Of a stretch of 64,000 nucleotides of DNA, positions 1 to 9,200 are shown piece after piece. The DNA lies in NCBI RefSeq assembly GCF_010915725.1, contig NZ_JAAIJR010000003.1, positions 1 to 64,000 of the forward strand, read 5' to 3'. A program made the translations under genes and the position numbers. The notes under the pieces are model-generated. The model was not told the origin of the DNA and searched no databases. It saw only the letters and a program-made list of their open reading frames with translations. The stretch is from Thiorhodococcus mannitoliphagus (GTDB lineage: Bacteria; Pseudomonadota; Gammaproteobacteria; Chromatiales; Chromatiaceae). Position 1 is the first letter of the stretch, and each line of letters begins with the position of its first letter.

Positions 1-125
1 ACAACCCCCCCCCCCCTCTTTTGTTGCCTCATCACTCCCCCCCCCCCCCAAAAAAACTTCCCCCGGCCTGGGGGGGGGGGGGGGGGGGCCCCCCCCCCCC
101 CCCCCCCCCCCGACCTGGCGGGCCT
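1..125. other. Low-complexity homopolymer runs, probable contig-edge artefact
   Basis: The first ~120 bases are long runs of C, A and G separated by a few mixed bases, including about 20 G followed by about 25 C. Nothing else in the window resembles this. Such blocks at the very edge of a sequence are typical of low-quality read ends or assembly errors, so any reading frame through them should be ignored. The sequence becomes ordinary from about position 115. Confidence 0.75.
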
Positions 126-153
126 CGATCCATCCCCGCCCCGGCCAACAGGG

Positions 154-181
154 AGCCGATCCGCCACAGCGCGGATCGGCT
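154..181 (+). terminator. Hairpin upstream of pst operon
   Basis: A perfect 11-bp stem (AGCCGATCCGC / GCGGATCGGCT) with a 6-base loop lies about 125 bases before pstC. It is followed by TTCGCG rather than a long T tract. It could be the terminator of a gene lying before the window or a leader hairpin of the pst transcript. I see no clear Pho box between it and pstC. Confidence 0.4.
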
Positions 182-305
182 TTCGCGCGATAGCTCGAGC
201 CGCTTGGCCACAGGCCATCAAGGCTTTCGAACGAGTCCCCAGCCATCTCAGGCTCGGTCGACGCAGGCAAGCCCGATCTCTTTCGTCAATGCTTGAAGGA
301 AAACC

Positions 306-1280
306 ATGAGTAACCTCTTTCGTGCGGCGGATGCTGCCAGCGGAATCTCCGGACCACCCTCCTCTGTCGAGTACGCTGCCGATCGCATTTTTCGCAGCAT
401 CGCCTTCGCCAGCGCCTTCATCATCATCCTGCTGGTCGCCTACATCCTCTGGGAGATCGGCGAGAAGGCCATGCCGGCCGTGACCGAATATGGTCTGGGG
501 TTCATCACCGGAACGACCTGGAACGTCAGCAAGGAAGAGTTCAGCGTCCTGCCGGAGATCTGGGGCACCCTCTACAGCTCGCTGTTGGCCCTGGTGCTCG
601 GCGGCATCTTCGGCATCTCCATTGCGATCTTTCTGACCCAGGACTTCATCCATCACCGGATGGCGACCATCTTCCGCACCATCGTCGAGATGCTCGCGGC
701 CATCCCCTCGGTCGTCTATGGCCTCTGGGGCATCTACGTCCTCATCCCGCTGCTCAAGCCGGCGGCGGAATGGCTGCACGAGACGCTGGGCTGGTTTCCG
801 CTCTTCGGCACCGACCTCGCCGGGCCGGGCATGGCACCCGCCGCGCTGGTGCTCGCCATCATGATCCTACCGACGGTCGCCGCCATCTCGGTGGACGCCT
901 TCCGGCGGATTCCCTACAAGGTCAAGGAGGCCGCCTACGGCCTGGGCACGACCCGTTGGGAGGCCATCCTCAAGGTCATGCTGCCCACCGCCTCCTCAGG
1001 TATTTTGGCCGCCCTGGTGCTCGGCTTCGGTCGCGCCCTGGGAGAGACCATGGCGCTGGCCATGCTGATCGGCAACTCCAACCAAATCAGCATGTCGCTC
1101 TTCTCGCCAGCGAACACGCTCGCCTCCTTGCTTGCCTCCAACTTTCCCGAGGCCGGCCAGGTCGAGGTTCAAGCGCTGATGTACGCCGCCCTGGTGCTGC
1201 TCGCGATCACCTTTCTGGTCAATGTCGTGGGACTCGCGGTGCAGCAATACACCGTCCGCAAGTTCGAGGGTAAGAAATGA
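306..1280 (+). CDS. pstC: Phosphate ABC transporter permease PstC
   Basis: PstC is one of the two inner-membrane permeases of the high-affinity phosphate importer PstSCAB. The 324-residue protein has a first membrane segment near residues 30-50, a soluble stretch, then five further hydrophobic segments. The cytoplasmic EAA-type loop is visible around [20 protein letters not shown] and is followed by [11 protein letters not shown], both typical of PstC. Length fits the family (about 300-330). The start is preceded by a good Shine-Dalgarno (GAAGGA, about 7 bases upstream). It overlaps pstA by four bases (ATGA), so the two are translationally coupled. The family assignment is secure. Confidence 0.95.
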   Translation: MSNLFRAADAASGISGPPSSVEYAADRIFRSIAFASAFIIILLVAYILWEIGEKAMPAVTEYGLGFITGTTWNVSKEEFSVLPEIWGTLYSSLLALVLGGIFGISIAIFLTQDFIHHRMATIFRTIVEMLAAIPSVVYGLWGIYVLIPLLKPAAEWLHETLGWFPLFGTDLAGPGMAPAALVLAIMILPTVAAISVDAFRRIPYKVKEAAYGLGTTRWEAILKVMLPTASSGILAALVLGFGRALGETMALAMLIGNSNQISMSLFSPANTLASLLASNFPEAGQVEVQALMYAALVLLAITFLVNVVGLAVQQYTVRKFEGKK

Positions 1281-2182
1281 GCGACATCGATTCGACATCG
1301 CGCCTAGAGGGCGCCTTTGCGCTACCTCAGCTCGATTACCAGGCGCTCGAGCCGAGGGCGCTCAAAAGTGGATTCCTGACCAGTCTGACTTGGATCGCTG
1401 CCCTACTCGCCTCGATCCCGCTCTTCTCTGTGATCTACATGTTGCTGGCTCAAGGCGGAACACGCCTCTTCGGGGCCGATGTGGTGGAGGTTCTCACCGG
1501 CCTACCGCCCGCTGGCTTCGAGATCGGCGGCGGTATCGGTCCGGCGATCCTGGGAACCCTGGTCATGGTCGGCATCGCCTCGGCCATCAGCGTCCCCTTC
1601 GGTATCCTCGCCGCCGTCTATCTCGGCGTGCTGGACCCAACGAGCAAGATCGCCACCACCTCGCGCTTCCTGGCCAAGGTGCTGACGGGCTTCCCCTCCA
1701 TCCTGGCCGGCGTCTTCGTCTATGCCGTGGTCGTGATCCACTGGGGCTACTCGGCGCTGGCCGGTGGTGTCGCCCTGGCCGTGCTCATGCTGCCGACCCT
1801 TGTGCTCGCGGCCGAGGAGGCCATGGCGCAGGTACCGCAGAAGATGAAGGATGCCGCCTACGGCATGGGCTGCACGCAGACGGAGGTCATCTGGAAGGTG
1901 GTGCTGCCGACCGGGCTGCCGGGCATTCTCACCGGGGTCATGCTCGCCGTTGCGGGCGCCGCCGGGGAGTCCGCGCCGCTGCTCTTCACCGCCCTCTTCA
2001 GCAATTACTACATTTCGGAGCTGGCAGAGCCCACCGCCTCGCTCTCCATCCTCATCTACAACTTCTCCGGCATGCCGTTCGAGAACCAGATCGAGCTGGC
2101 CTGGACCGCCTCACTGGTGCTCGTGCTGATCGTGCTCCTATTCAACATCCTGGCCCGTCTCGTCGGTCGACCGAAGGTCTGA
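1277..2182 (+). CDS. pstA: Phosphate ABC transporter permease PstA
   Basis: PstA is the partner permease of PstC. The 301-residue protein has a first membrane segment near residues 35-55, then a cluster of hydrophobic segments from about residue 85 on. The EAA-like loop [23 protein letters not shown] is clear and is followed by the conserved [16 protein letters not shown] stretch typical of PstA. The ATG overlaps the pstC stop (ATGA). pstB follows after 29 bases, in the same operon. Confidence 0.95.
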   Translation: MSDIDSTSRLEGAFALPQLDYQALEPRALKSGFLTSLTWIAALLASIPLFSVIYMLLAQGGTRLFGADVVEVLTGLPPAGFEIGGGIGPAILGTLVMVGIASAISVPFGILAAVYLGVLDPTSKIATTSRFLAKVLTGFPSILAGVFVYAVVVIHWGYSALAGGVALAVLMLPTLVLAAEEAMAQVPQKMKDAAYGMGCTQTEVIWKVVLPTGLPGILTGVMLAVAGAAGESAPLLFTALFSNYYISELAEPTASLSILIYNFSGMPFENQIELAWTASLVLVLIVLLFNILARLVGRPKV

Positions 2183-2211
2183 CGCGTACACATTTAGGTA
2201 GAGAGTTAACC

Positions 2212-3036
2212 ATGAACGCAATCGCTGAAGCGCTCTTCGTCGCAGAACCCTTCCAGGCCGCCGGTGACATCGTCATCGACTGTAATGTCAACAATATCTT
2301 CTACGGCGACTTCCTCGCCGTGCGCGACTCCACGGTCCCCATCGAGAAGAAAAAGATCACCGGCTTCATCGGACCATCCGGCTGCGGAAAATCGACCGTG
2401 CTGCGCAGCCTCAACCGCATGAACGACCTGATCTCCGCCTTCCGCTTTGAAGGCTCTGTGATGTATCACGGTCAGGACATCTACGCGAAGAAGGTCGACC
2501 CCGTCGTGGTCCGCCGCTACATCGGCATGGTCTTCCAGCAGCCCAATCCCTTTTCCATGAGCATCTTCGATAACGTCGCCTTCGGTCTGCGGCTCAACCG
2601 CTTCAAGGGCGACCTCGAAGAGCGGGTGGAGCGCGCCCTCAAGCGAGCGGCGCTATGGAAAGAGGTCAAAGACAAGCTCAAGAACAGCGGACTCTCGCTC
2701 TCAGGCGGTCAGCAGCAGCGCCTGTGCATCGCGCGCGCCATTGCAACCGAGCCCGATGTCCTGCTGATGGACGAGCCCTGCTCGGCGCTCGACCCCATCG
2801 CGACGCGCCAGGTCGAGGAGTTGATGCTCGAACTCAAGCAGAACTACACGGTCGCCCTGGTGACGCACAACATGCAACAGGCAACCCGCGTCGCCGACAC
2901 CACGGCCTTCTTCTCCGTGGACATTTCGCGAGGCGGTCGGACCGGCTATCTGGTCGAGATGGGTCCCACGCGGCAGATCTTCGAAGCCCCCAGAGAGCAG
3001 CTGACCAAGGAATACATCTCTGGCGAGTTCAGCTGA
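2212..3036 (+). CDS. pstB: Phosphate ABC transporter ATP-binding protein PstB
   Basis: PstB is the cytoplasmic ATPase that drives phosphate import through PstCA. The 274-residue product carries Walker A (GPSGCGKST), the signature [15 protein letters not shown], Walker B ([13 protein letters not shown]) and a switch histidine in [10 protein letters not shown]. The PstB-typical FQQPNPF Q-loop is present. An in-frame upstream extension exists, but the ATG at 2212 follows an acceptable ribosome-binding region (GTAGAGAG) and gives the normal family length, so this start is preferred. It lies between pstA and pstS with no phoU in sight. Confidence 0.95.
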   Translation: MNAIAEALFVAEPFQAAGDIVIDCNVNNIFYGDFLAVRDSTVPIEKKKITGFIGPSGCGKSTVLRSLNRMNDLISAFRFEGSVMYHGQDIYAKKVDPVVVRRYIGMVFQQPNPFSMSIFDNVAFGLRLNRFKGDLEERVERALKRAALWKEVKDKLKNSGLSLSGGQQQRLCIARAIATEPDVLLMDEPCSALDPIATRQVEELMLELKQNYTVALVTHNMQQATRVADTTAFFSVDISRGGRTGYLVEMGPTRQIFEAPREQLTKEYISGEFS

Positions 3037-3058
3037 CCAAGCGATCTGGAGACGGCAC

Positions 3059-4126
3059 ATGAAGGGCAAGATTCGTCTGGCGAACAGTCTCGCGACGGTA
3101 CTCGCCGTCGCTGCGCTAGTCTTCTTCTACAGCGTCCAGCCCGCCCGATCTGCGGCGGCTGAAGCCAAACTCATCATCCAAGGTGCCGGGGCAACCTTTC
3201 CCCAGCCACTCTACGAGCGTTGGATCCAGGACTACGGCCGCCAGCATCCCGAGGTCACCTTCAAGTACGAAGGAGTGGGAAGCGGATCCGGCGTCAAGGG
3301 CTTCCTGGAGGGCAGCCTGGACTTTGGTGCGAGCGACGCGGCCATGAATGACGCGGAGCTAGCCAAGGTCGACCCGGCCAAGGGCGCGATCATGCTACCC
3401 ATGACGGCCGGCATGGTGGTGCTGGCCTATAACATCCCGGGCGTCGGGGACAGTCTGAAGCTACCTCGGAGCGTCTATCTCGATATCTTCGCAGGCAAGC
3501 TCAGCTACTGGGACCATCCGCGCATCCGCGACGCCAATCCGGACCTGGACCTGCCGCACAAAGCCATCGTAACGGTCGTCCGCCGTGATTCGAGCGGCAC
3601 CACCTTCGCCTTCACCAACCACCTGGGCAGGGTCGACCCGAGCTGGAAGACAGATGGCCCTGGTGTGGGTAAAGTCGTCGACTGGCCAGGCAACGCCCTC
3701 ACGGCACGTGGGAACGAGGGCGTCGCCCAACTCGTCACGCTCACGGATGGGGCCATCGGATTCATGGCCTACGACTTTGCTCAGCGCCTGAAGCTGCCGA
3801 TGGCTGCCCTTCAGAACCAGTCTGGCGCCTTCGTCGTGCCGGGAGCCAAGACGGGTCAGGCTGCGCTCGCGTCAGCCGATGAGATCCCTGCCGATCTCCG
3901 TGTCTATCTCCCGGATCCTACCGGGGACAACGCCTACCCCATCGTCAGCTACAGCTGGCTGCTGCTCTATGAGCATTACGCGAATCCCGAGGTCTCGCAG
4001 GCGCTGAAGGGTGCCATCAACTGGGGCCTGGACAAGGGACAGGCCATCGCCGAAGAAATGGGCTACATCCCGCTGCCGGAGGTGATGATCGGCAAGGCGA
4101 GAGCAGCGCTCGCGCGCATCCAATAG
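3059..4126 (+). CDS. pstS: Periplasmic phosphate-binding protein PstS
   Basis: PstS captures phosphate in the periplasm and delivers it to PstCA. The 355-residue precursor has a signal peptide (basic start, hydrophobic core around residues 10-25). It then shows the hallmark GAGATFPQPLYERW, a YEGVGSGSGVKGF phosphate-loop stretch, the FGASDAAMND motif and VVRRDSSGTTFAFTNHL. It closes the operon 22 bases after pstB. Having pstS last (pstCABS) is less usual than pstSCAB. The gene is followed by a small inverted-repeat element rather than phoU. Confidence 0.93.
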   Translation: MKGKIRLANSLATVLAVAALVFFYSVQPARSAAAEAKLIIQGAGATFPQPLYERWIQDYGRQHPEVTFKYEGVGSGSGVKGFLEGSLDFGASDAAMNDAELAKVDPAKGAIMLPMTAGMVVLAYNIPGVGDSLKLPRSVYLDIFAGKLSYWDHPRIRDANPDLDLPHKAIVTVVRRDSSGTTFAFTNHLGRVDPSWKTDGPGVGKVVDWPGNALTARGNEGVAQLVTLTDGAIGFMAYDFAQRLKLPMAALQNQSGAFVVPGAKTGQAALASADEIPADLRVYLPDPTGDNAYPIVSYSWLLLYEHYANPEVSQALKGAINWGLDKGQAIAEEMGYIPLPEVMIGKARAALARIQ

Positions 4127-4202
4127 TCGGGCTCTGATTGGTGCCGCTGGCGGCTGTAATCGGGTTCAAGGTCTTTGCTTCCTAGGAGCCGGACTTGACG
4201 CC

Positions 4203-4369
4203 CTAGGAGCCTGTCCGACTTGGGGGATCGAAGCGAGGAAGTGGGAGAGCGAGGCCATTTCGTTCCGGTTTTGAGGCGCATAGTGGTTCTATGTAACGAA
4301 AAAGCGGGGCGAAAGGGACCCTTCTCCCGATTCCGCAGCCGATTCATCCTAAGTCGGACAGGCTCCTAG
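4203..4369. mobile_element. MITE-like element with 19-bp terminal inverted repeats
   Basis: The block begins with CTAGGAGCCTGTCCGACTT and ends with its exact reverse complement, 167 bases in all. No coding potential is evident inside. A partial copy of the outer arm (CTAGGAGCCGGACTTG) lies just upstream, around 4182-4197, suggesting a second insertion remnant. The CTAG at both tips may be part of the arm or a palindromic target. This architecture fits a miniature inverted-repeat transposable element. No transposase is in the window. Confidence 0.65.
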
Positions 4370-4421
4370 ACTGCGTCTTCGCATTTCGGCGTCGATCTGC
4401 TGCATCATAGGGCGCTCCGTA

Positions 4422-5237
4422 ATGAGACCATCTCTCAGCCCAGAACAAGGAAGCCCCGTGCCAACGCCCCGCCTCGACCTGGATGCCATTGAGCGCTCGC
4501 TACGCGCCGTACAACAAGACTTCGACCGCATCAACGCCAGTCTCGACACACCGCGCGACCCCTTTAGCGACGAAGTGCTCGAGCGCATGCTGGCCGGTTA
4601 TCGCTTCGTCGACCTGTTGCAGCACTGGGATGTCGACCTGCTTGAGCGCGGCAATTCAGAACGACTGCTGCAGCTCAACTGCGTGATCGTCTGCGAGGAT
4701 GCGGATCCAGCGCTGCAACAATGCTCACCTCACTTCCGCCTAACGATGCAGCGCTTCTACGACGACGATAACCGCGGTGGCGTGCGGGCGCTGATGAACT
4801 ATCTAGCGGACCATCATCACCCGACGGCGTGGAGGCGCGCCGCCGGCGTCTACATTCAGATGCTCTCTGAGCCGCAGCTTTTCTTCGAGGGCAACCACCG
4901 CACCGGTGCCTTGCTCATGAGTCACATTCTGTTGCGCCAGGGGCAGCCGCCCTTCGTCCTCGATCTTCAGAACGCAAAGGCCTATTTCGACCCCTCGTCG
5001 CTTATCAAGGGCCATCGCAAGGGCTCCTTCAAGGCAATGCGCGCGGTACCAGGCTTGCGCAGCCGACTCGCCGCACTGCTTGAGTCCACGGCCGATCGGC
5101 GCTATCTGCTCGCAGACCAAAGGCAGCAGGTACAGCCTTCGCCCCTTGCGACCGAACTGGGGAAAGTGCAAGGAGCATCGACGGGGGCACATTGCCAACC
5201 TGGATCGACCTCTGCAGACCGCCCGGATTGCTGCTGA
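4422..5237 (+). CDS. Fic-like protein with substituted catalytic histidine
   Basis: The 271-residue protein resembles Fic-fold proteins, which usually transfer AMP or other phosphate-containing groups to target proteins. The motif is visible at residues 152-160 as QLFFEGNHR followed by TG, matching H-x-F-x-(D/E)-G-N-(G/K)-R except that the catalytic His is Gln. The preceding helix (AGVYIQMLSEPQ) and following helix (ALLMSHILL) fit the fold. The C-terminal ~40 residues look unstructured. It lies alone between an inverted-repeat element and a long gene-poor stretch. With His lost, AMP transfer by the usual mechanism is unlikely, so it may be inactive, regulatory, or use a different chemistry. 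The partner is unknown. Confidence 0.65.
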   Translation: MRPSLSPEQGSPVPTPRLDLDAIERSLRAVQQDFDRINASLDTPRDPFSDEVLERMLAGYRFVDLLQHWDVDLLERGNSERLLQLNCVIVCEDADPALQQCSPHFRLTMQRFYDDDNRGGVRALMNYLADHHHPTAWRRAAGVYIQMLSEPQLFFEGNHRTGALLMSHILLRQGQPPFVLDLQNAKAYFDPSSLIKGHRKGSFKAMRAVPGLRSRLAALLESTADRRYLLADQRQQVQPSPLATELGKVQGASTGAHCQPGSTSADRPDCC

Positions 5238-6202
5238 ACTGCCAGAGAAGACGCAGCGCCGAGCAGCAATCTCCCTAGCGAGACCACCAACACCAGGCCC
5301 CAGATCGCATGACTGGTTGCCCCAAAGCGCCCCTTCCTTTCGCGACCAGCCCTCCGCTGTCGAATATCCGCCCGAAGCATCCGGCGCGCGCCCATCCAAG
5401 TCTTGCCCCCCGACGATTGCAGTCGCCAAGATGCCGAGGGAGCGCGAATCTGAGGTCTTGGTGAATCCGCTAGGGGCCCACTCGTCTGTTTGTTCTCCGC
5501 GGTCCGTGGCTGATGCTTCGTTCTCAGGTCTCAGTGTCGTACTGAACGCGGAGCGCATCGCGGGATGGGGGAATAGCCCCACATTCAGCGCATCAATTCG
5601 CTGTTCGCTTCCCCGTTGCGATGAACTCGCTTCAAACCGCGTGCGGCATCATCAGATGCGCACGAGAATACCTGTGTAAAGCAATAGGTCAAAAATGATG
5701 CAACTTGGGGCAATCTTAAGGTTGTCTTAAGGTTTGAATCGGCAGACTCAGCGGTGAGGGATTCGTGACCCACACCAGTCTGCTCCGGATCGGCTGGCGA
5801 TCGGTCAACAGGTATCGCGCACGGATGCGTGGCGATTGACAGGACTCGGTCGCTCACAGCCGGGCGAGCAGCCGGCTGTCACGCCAGATCCGGGCCATTG
5901 CGAGGTGATCCCGCATGAAGACGACTGAATATAGGCGTCACGTCTCGACCCACCAGACTTCGGCCGAACATCCCCAGAGCGACTCGCACGGAAGCGGCTG
6001 CGTCCAATCGAAGCGCCCGCACGCACGCTGGCGCTATTACTAATAGGCAAGAACCGCAGAGTTCCCGTGCGCGGAGCGCGACTGGGTCGCGTCCCAGCCC
6101 AACCATCAGGAAGTAGACGCCCGCTACCCGACCCAGATCCCGGATCCGGCCAGATCCAGGACGTCCAACAATAAGGCCCACCAAAGACCAATGGGGATTG
6201 AG
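5238..6202. other. Gene-poor stretch with one regulatory-type motif
   Basis: About 960 bases separate the Fic-like gene from the PKD cytochrome. Frames here have no recognisable protein features on either strand. Two features stand out: the double CTTAAG motif at 5715-5731 and an 8-bp hairpin (ACAGCCGG / CCGGCTGT) at about 5856-5879. The first half could hold a decayed gene, but I recognise none. Confidence 0.5.
5715..5731. promoter_or_regulatory. PmrA/QseB-type box (CTTAAG-N5-CTTAAG)
   Basis: The sequence CTTAAG GTTGT CTTAAG is two perfect hexamers 11 bases apart. This matches the published consensus for OmpR-family regulators of the PmrA/BasR/QseB type, YTTAAK-N5-YTTAAK. It lies about 470 bases upstream of the PKD-cytochrome gene and in the long gene-poor stretch after the Fic-like gene. 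No PmrA-type regulator is in the window, so the controlled gene is uncertain. Confidence 0.45.
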
Positions 6203-9200
6203 ATGAAACAACCCAGAAACGACTGTTGTCCGAGCCATTCGCCCCCGGGCGGATGCGTCGGTTCTCGCGGCGGGATAATCGCCGTCTTTGCCATCACCGC
6301 AGCGATTATGATGACCGCAAGCCCGGCCCAGGCTGATGATGAAGACGAATCTTCCTCACAGCTCTCCATCAGCAGCGCGGAATGGCGCAGCAGCCGCAGT
6401 CGCCTGGAAATGTCCGGTCGGGGCGACCGCCGGCGGACGGTCACGCTGGTCAACGCCTACGACTCATCGCAGGTCCTGGGCAGCGACCGCATCGAGCGGA
6501 GTCGATGGAGCATCCGTGACACCAGACCACGCCCCGTCCCTTGCCGAGTGCGCGCCACCCAGTCCGACGGACAGACCGTCGAGCGCGATGTCAGCGGTGC
6601 ACCCGACAACTGTTCGCCGAAGTCTCCTGGCGATGGGAATCAGTCGCCAAATGCCAACGCCAACGGACCCTACAGCGCGACGACGGGCACGACGGTGCGC
6701 TTCAGCAGCGCCGGCTCGACGGATCCGGACGGCAGCATTGCCTCCTACGCCTGGAGCTTCGGCGACGGCAGCAATGGCAGCGGCGCCAACCCGAGTCATA
6801 CCTACAGCACGGCGGGCGCCTATACCGCGACGCTGACCATCACAGACAACGATGGCGCGACCGCCAGCGACACGGCATCGGTCACCATCACCGACGTGCC
6901 GCCGACCAATCAGTCGCCGACGGCAAACGCCAATGGTCCCTATAGCGGAGCCACGGGCACGGCAGTGAGCTTCAGCAGCACCGGCTCAACGGATCCGGAC
7001 GGCAGCATCGCCTCCTACGCCTGGAGCTTCGGCGACGGCAGCAATGGCAGCGGCGCCAACCCGAGTCATATCTACAGCACGGTGGGCGCCTTCACCGCAA
7101 CGCTCACCGTCACGGACAACGATGGCGCGACCGCCAGCGACACGGCATCGGTCGACATCACCGAAACACCGCCACCGAACCAGCCACCGACGGCCAACGC
7201 TAACGGACCCTATAGCGGGACGACAGGTGCAACGGTCAGCTTCACCAGCACTGGCTCCCGCGACCCGGATGGCAGCATCGCCTCCTACGCCTGGAGCTTC
7301 GGCGACGGCAGCAACGCCAGCGGCGCGAGTCCAACGCACACCTATACCACCGCCGGGACCTACACCGTGACGCTGACGGTCACCGACAATGACGGCGCAT
7401 CCGCATCCGCGGGCACGACGGCATCCATCACCGGCAGCGTCGCCCTTTGCAATTCGGCCGATCCGACGGGCATCTCCATCAGCTCAACCAGTCAGTCTGG
7501 GTGTCCGGAGAACCAGGTCCCGGAGCAGTCGATCGTCCCCAACAACAGCTACAGCGTGCTGGCGATCAATGATCTCGGGATGCACTGCGGCGATCTGGAC
7601 ACCCGCGTCTCCAGCATCCTACCGCCCTTCCAGGTGCTGCTCGCTCAGGTCATCCTGAAGGGAGCCGAGCCCACACTGAATCCGGACGGTGTAAGCGTCT
7701 TCTACTCGGCAACCTCCAACCCGAACGACCCCATCCTCAGCGAGGGGGTCTTCGACGGCGTCTTGGCCAATGGCGATACCTACAAGACCAACTTCTGGTC
7801 CAGCGCCATCGCGGGCGGGATCTACAACGCCTTCTACCCCTTCGATATCGACGGCCTGATGACCGCGGACCTGGGCCTGCCGGTGCCGAATTTGGAGACG
7901 CTGTACATCAGCAACGGCAACGTCGTCCCCGGCGGCACGGGTGTCATCGACGCCGTCCAACATGCCATGCCGGGCATCGACAATCCCTATGGCCCCAACA
8001 ACCTCGGCAATGCGCCGCAACTGGTGCAGGAGCACTACACCGACAAGCCCTTCTTCGTCGGCTTCCCCTTCGGCTACGTGGCCGAGGGCGTCAACTGGTT
8101 CGAGGGGGCTGGCATTCCCTTCGCGGCCTACGACGATTTCGGCCGGGAGAACGCCTACCCGCTGGTGCGGGTGCAGGCCAGGAACGCCGCCGGCACGACG
8201 CTCTCCACCGTGGATACGGTGCTGCCCATCTCGGGTGAAGCCAGCTGCGCCAACTGCCACACCACCTCGACGGACTATGCCAGTGTGCATGGCACCGGAA
8301 ACCGTACCAACGGACCAACCAATGCCTTGTCGGACGCCGGTCTGCCTGTGGCGACGACCCTGGACGACCCGGACAGCGATATGCCGCCCAAGGTCAGCCT
8401 GGAGTATGCCGCAGACATCAATGTCTTGCGTCTACACGACCTGACGCACGGGGCCAACTACGTTGCACCCTCGGGTAACGGCACGGCGGCACCCGCACCC
8501 TGCGACATCAGCGTCGACACGGACGGCGCGGGTAACGGCGACGCCAACTGCCTGACCAACAAGGCATTGGTGCAGAAGGAACCGGTGGTCTGCCAGGTGT
8601 GTCACTACACCCCGGCGCTCGACCTCGCCCATGTCGGCCCCAAGACGGGGCCCGTCGGAACCGAGGCGAATGGCCGCAATCAGCTCGCGCATCAAAGCAA
8701 CTCGCGGGTGATGCACAACCACCATGGGCAATTCAGCAGCCTCTTCCCCTCCATCCCGGCCCCAGAGCAGGGGCTCGACGGCATCATCGCCAATCAGAGC
8801 GAGCGCCTGTCCGCCCTGGAAGACACCTGCTACCAGTGCCACCCAGGCACCAAGGTGCAGTGTCTGCGCGGTGCCATGTTCAACGGCGGCATGGTGTGCA
8901 GCGACTGCCACGGCGACATGAACCACGTCGGCAACGATTTCTCCGCGGGGGTCTCGCCGAGCAATCCAGGTGCCTTCGCGCTGAATCTCGGGGATTTCTA
9001 TGACCCGAACAGCGCCCAACCGCGCGTGCCCTGGGCCAACGAGCCAGGCTGCGGCTCCTGCCACACGGGTGACGCGAGCAACAACCTCGCTGGAACCACG
9101 GGCACCGTCGTCAACACCCGCGACACCAACGACAATCTGGACGACATCCGCCTGCGCGTCGCTTACCGGGTGAACAACCAGGGCGAACCGGCCGACCCCA

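Noticed and set aside
21-296. Open frame rich in Pro and Gly at the left edge
   Set aside because: It runs through the homopolymer artefact and has no ribosome-binding site or recognisable sequence.
1222-2211. Long frame extending pstB upstream across pstA
   Set aside because: The upstream part overlaps pstA in another frame and is Arg/Pro-rich; only the part from 2212 matches PstB.
4803-5582. Minus-strand frame opposite the Fic-like gene
   Set aside because: It is antisense to a recognisable gene and has no family features; composition is that of a shadow frame.
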